64,000 bases of DNA, taken from NCBI GenBank assembly GCA_964247055.1, contig OZ176052.1:10912001-10976000 (forward strand). The letters are read 5' to 3'. This DNA is from Paragordius varius (lineage: Eukaryota > Nematomorpha). The notes under the pieces were generated by a model. It searched no databases and was not told the DNA's origin. It saw only the letters and a program-made list of their open reading frames with translations. Below, piece after piece: positions 63,361-64,000 of this stretch. Position 1 is the first letter of the stretch, and every line of letters starts with the position of its first letter. Position numbers and translations under genes: made by a program.

Positions 63361-64000
63361 AAAAATGCCATAATATGTGTGCAAAATATTTTAGAGTATT
63401 ATTATATTTAATTTTTTGGGTAAATATTGTGAAACAGTTATAACAATTAATTTTAATTTGATGTATCTATTATTGGTAAACTCATTTTTAATTATATGTT
63501 CCCGGTCTTTATGTAATAATAAATGTTTAGCTTATTTTCATTTATTTTTAGGCAATGTAAAATTTTTGATATTTCCTTCAACCCGGGCCCAATGCTTTAA
63601 TTAATCGTTTTGTTTCTGACATAATTGATAACAAAGTTTTTTTTCGTTTAAGCTACATGACCATATTTTATTGTAATGGCTGTTTTTGAATAACATATTT
63701 TAAAACTGCTCTCTCATGTGTGGTTGTGTTGTGAAAAAGATGATTTACGTTGATAAAATTTCTTTCATAAATTAAGGTATAAATTTGGTGAAAAAAATTA
63801 ATTAGTCATTTATCATCCTCTTTATGCGGTTTTCATTGGTGTATGTGTTATAAGAGCATTGCAGAATATGGATTTCTAAATTTTTAGCAGGCTGTGCATA
63901 AAGTCGCAGGCCCGTGCGCCGCGTGTTGAACACCCCTGATTAGCAGAACTAGCCCATTTTTCGAATGGAAAAAAATGCGGCTTACGGACCCTGCATCTAA
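63361..64000. other. GLYCTK downstream region with hAT-like end
   Basis: AT-rich to about 63890, then abruptly GC-richer. The plus strand reads CGTGTTGAACACCCCTG, ending at about 63941; its reverse complement, CAGGGGTGTTCAACACG, resembles hAT-superfamily termini (CAGGGGTGT...). No matching opposite end or target duplication is seen in the window. The last 60 bases (TTCGAATGG...GCGGCTTACGGACCCTG) may be part of another repeat. Confidence 0.5.

Noticed and set aside
1-64000. CRISPR array, rRNA, tRNA or bacterial operon features
   Set aside because: No regularly spaced repeats, no rRNA-like conserved blocks, and no cloverleaf that I could fold by eye; all coding evidence is eukaryotic and spliced.

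Overview
The window is strongly AT-rich animal nuclear DNA with spliced genes, long introns and many decayed transposable elements. The gene set (condensin SMC4, DNA primase PRIM1, GPN3, a MFSD14/HIAT1-type transporter, glycerate kinase, a two-pore-domain K+ channel, a lachesin/DIP-like Ig protein and a CHST-type sulfotransferase) indicates a bilaterian-grade metazoan. Several genes begin with introns of only 22-29 nt while later introns are long. A comparable short-5'-intron bias is known from schistosomes, so an AT-rich flatworm is my best guess; this is inference, and other lineages with tiny introns, such as dicyemids, are not excluded.

Layout. 1-744 (+): 3' end of a carbohydrate sulfotransferase. 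1279-2319 (-): intronless GPN3, with a small candidate ORF just upstream that may overlap its start. 2880-5550 (+): dead LINE lying tail-to-tail against SMC4. 5588-24189 (-): complete SMC4, rebuilt as 28 exons and 1,411 residues; its 3.2-kb last intron carries a TIR element and broken LINE pieces, and another intron holds two long hairpins. 24190-31196: gene-free, repeat-bearing. 31197-35102 (+): three-Ig-domain neuronal-type adhesion protein. 35860-36770: dead mariner. 38981-39518: TIR element. 40724-45901 (-): MFSD14 transporter, 12 exons. 46318-48464: nested and neighbouring TIR elements. 51523-56215 (+): K2P channel, 5 exons. 56447-60411 (-): complete PRIM1, 12 exons, 412 residues. 60448-63360 (+): GLYCTK, 4 exons, starting 36 bp from the PRIM1 start codon. 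A hAT-like transposon end lies near 63,940.

Nearly every exon chain was assembled by eye from splice sites and family homology. For SMC4, MFSD14, PRIM1, GLYCTK and K2P the exon lengths sum to whole codon numbers with all phases matching, so these models are solid. The genes are mostly unrelated housekeeping functions (replication priming, chromosome condensation, RNA polymerase II assembly, serine/fructose catabolism) plus surface proteins; I see no functional cluster.

The most notable signals concern gene structure. (1) SMC4, MFSD14 and PRIM1 each start with exactly three micro-introns (22/25/23, 22/29/22 and 24/23/23 nt), and every later intron is at least 67 nt. (2) PRIM1 contains a textbook U12-type AT-AC intron (donor ATATCCTTTT, branch TCCTTAAC, acceptor AC). 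(3) PRIM1 and GLYCTK share a 36-bp head-to-head gap. (4) There is a possible overlapping small gene in front of GPN3.
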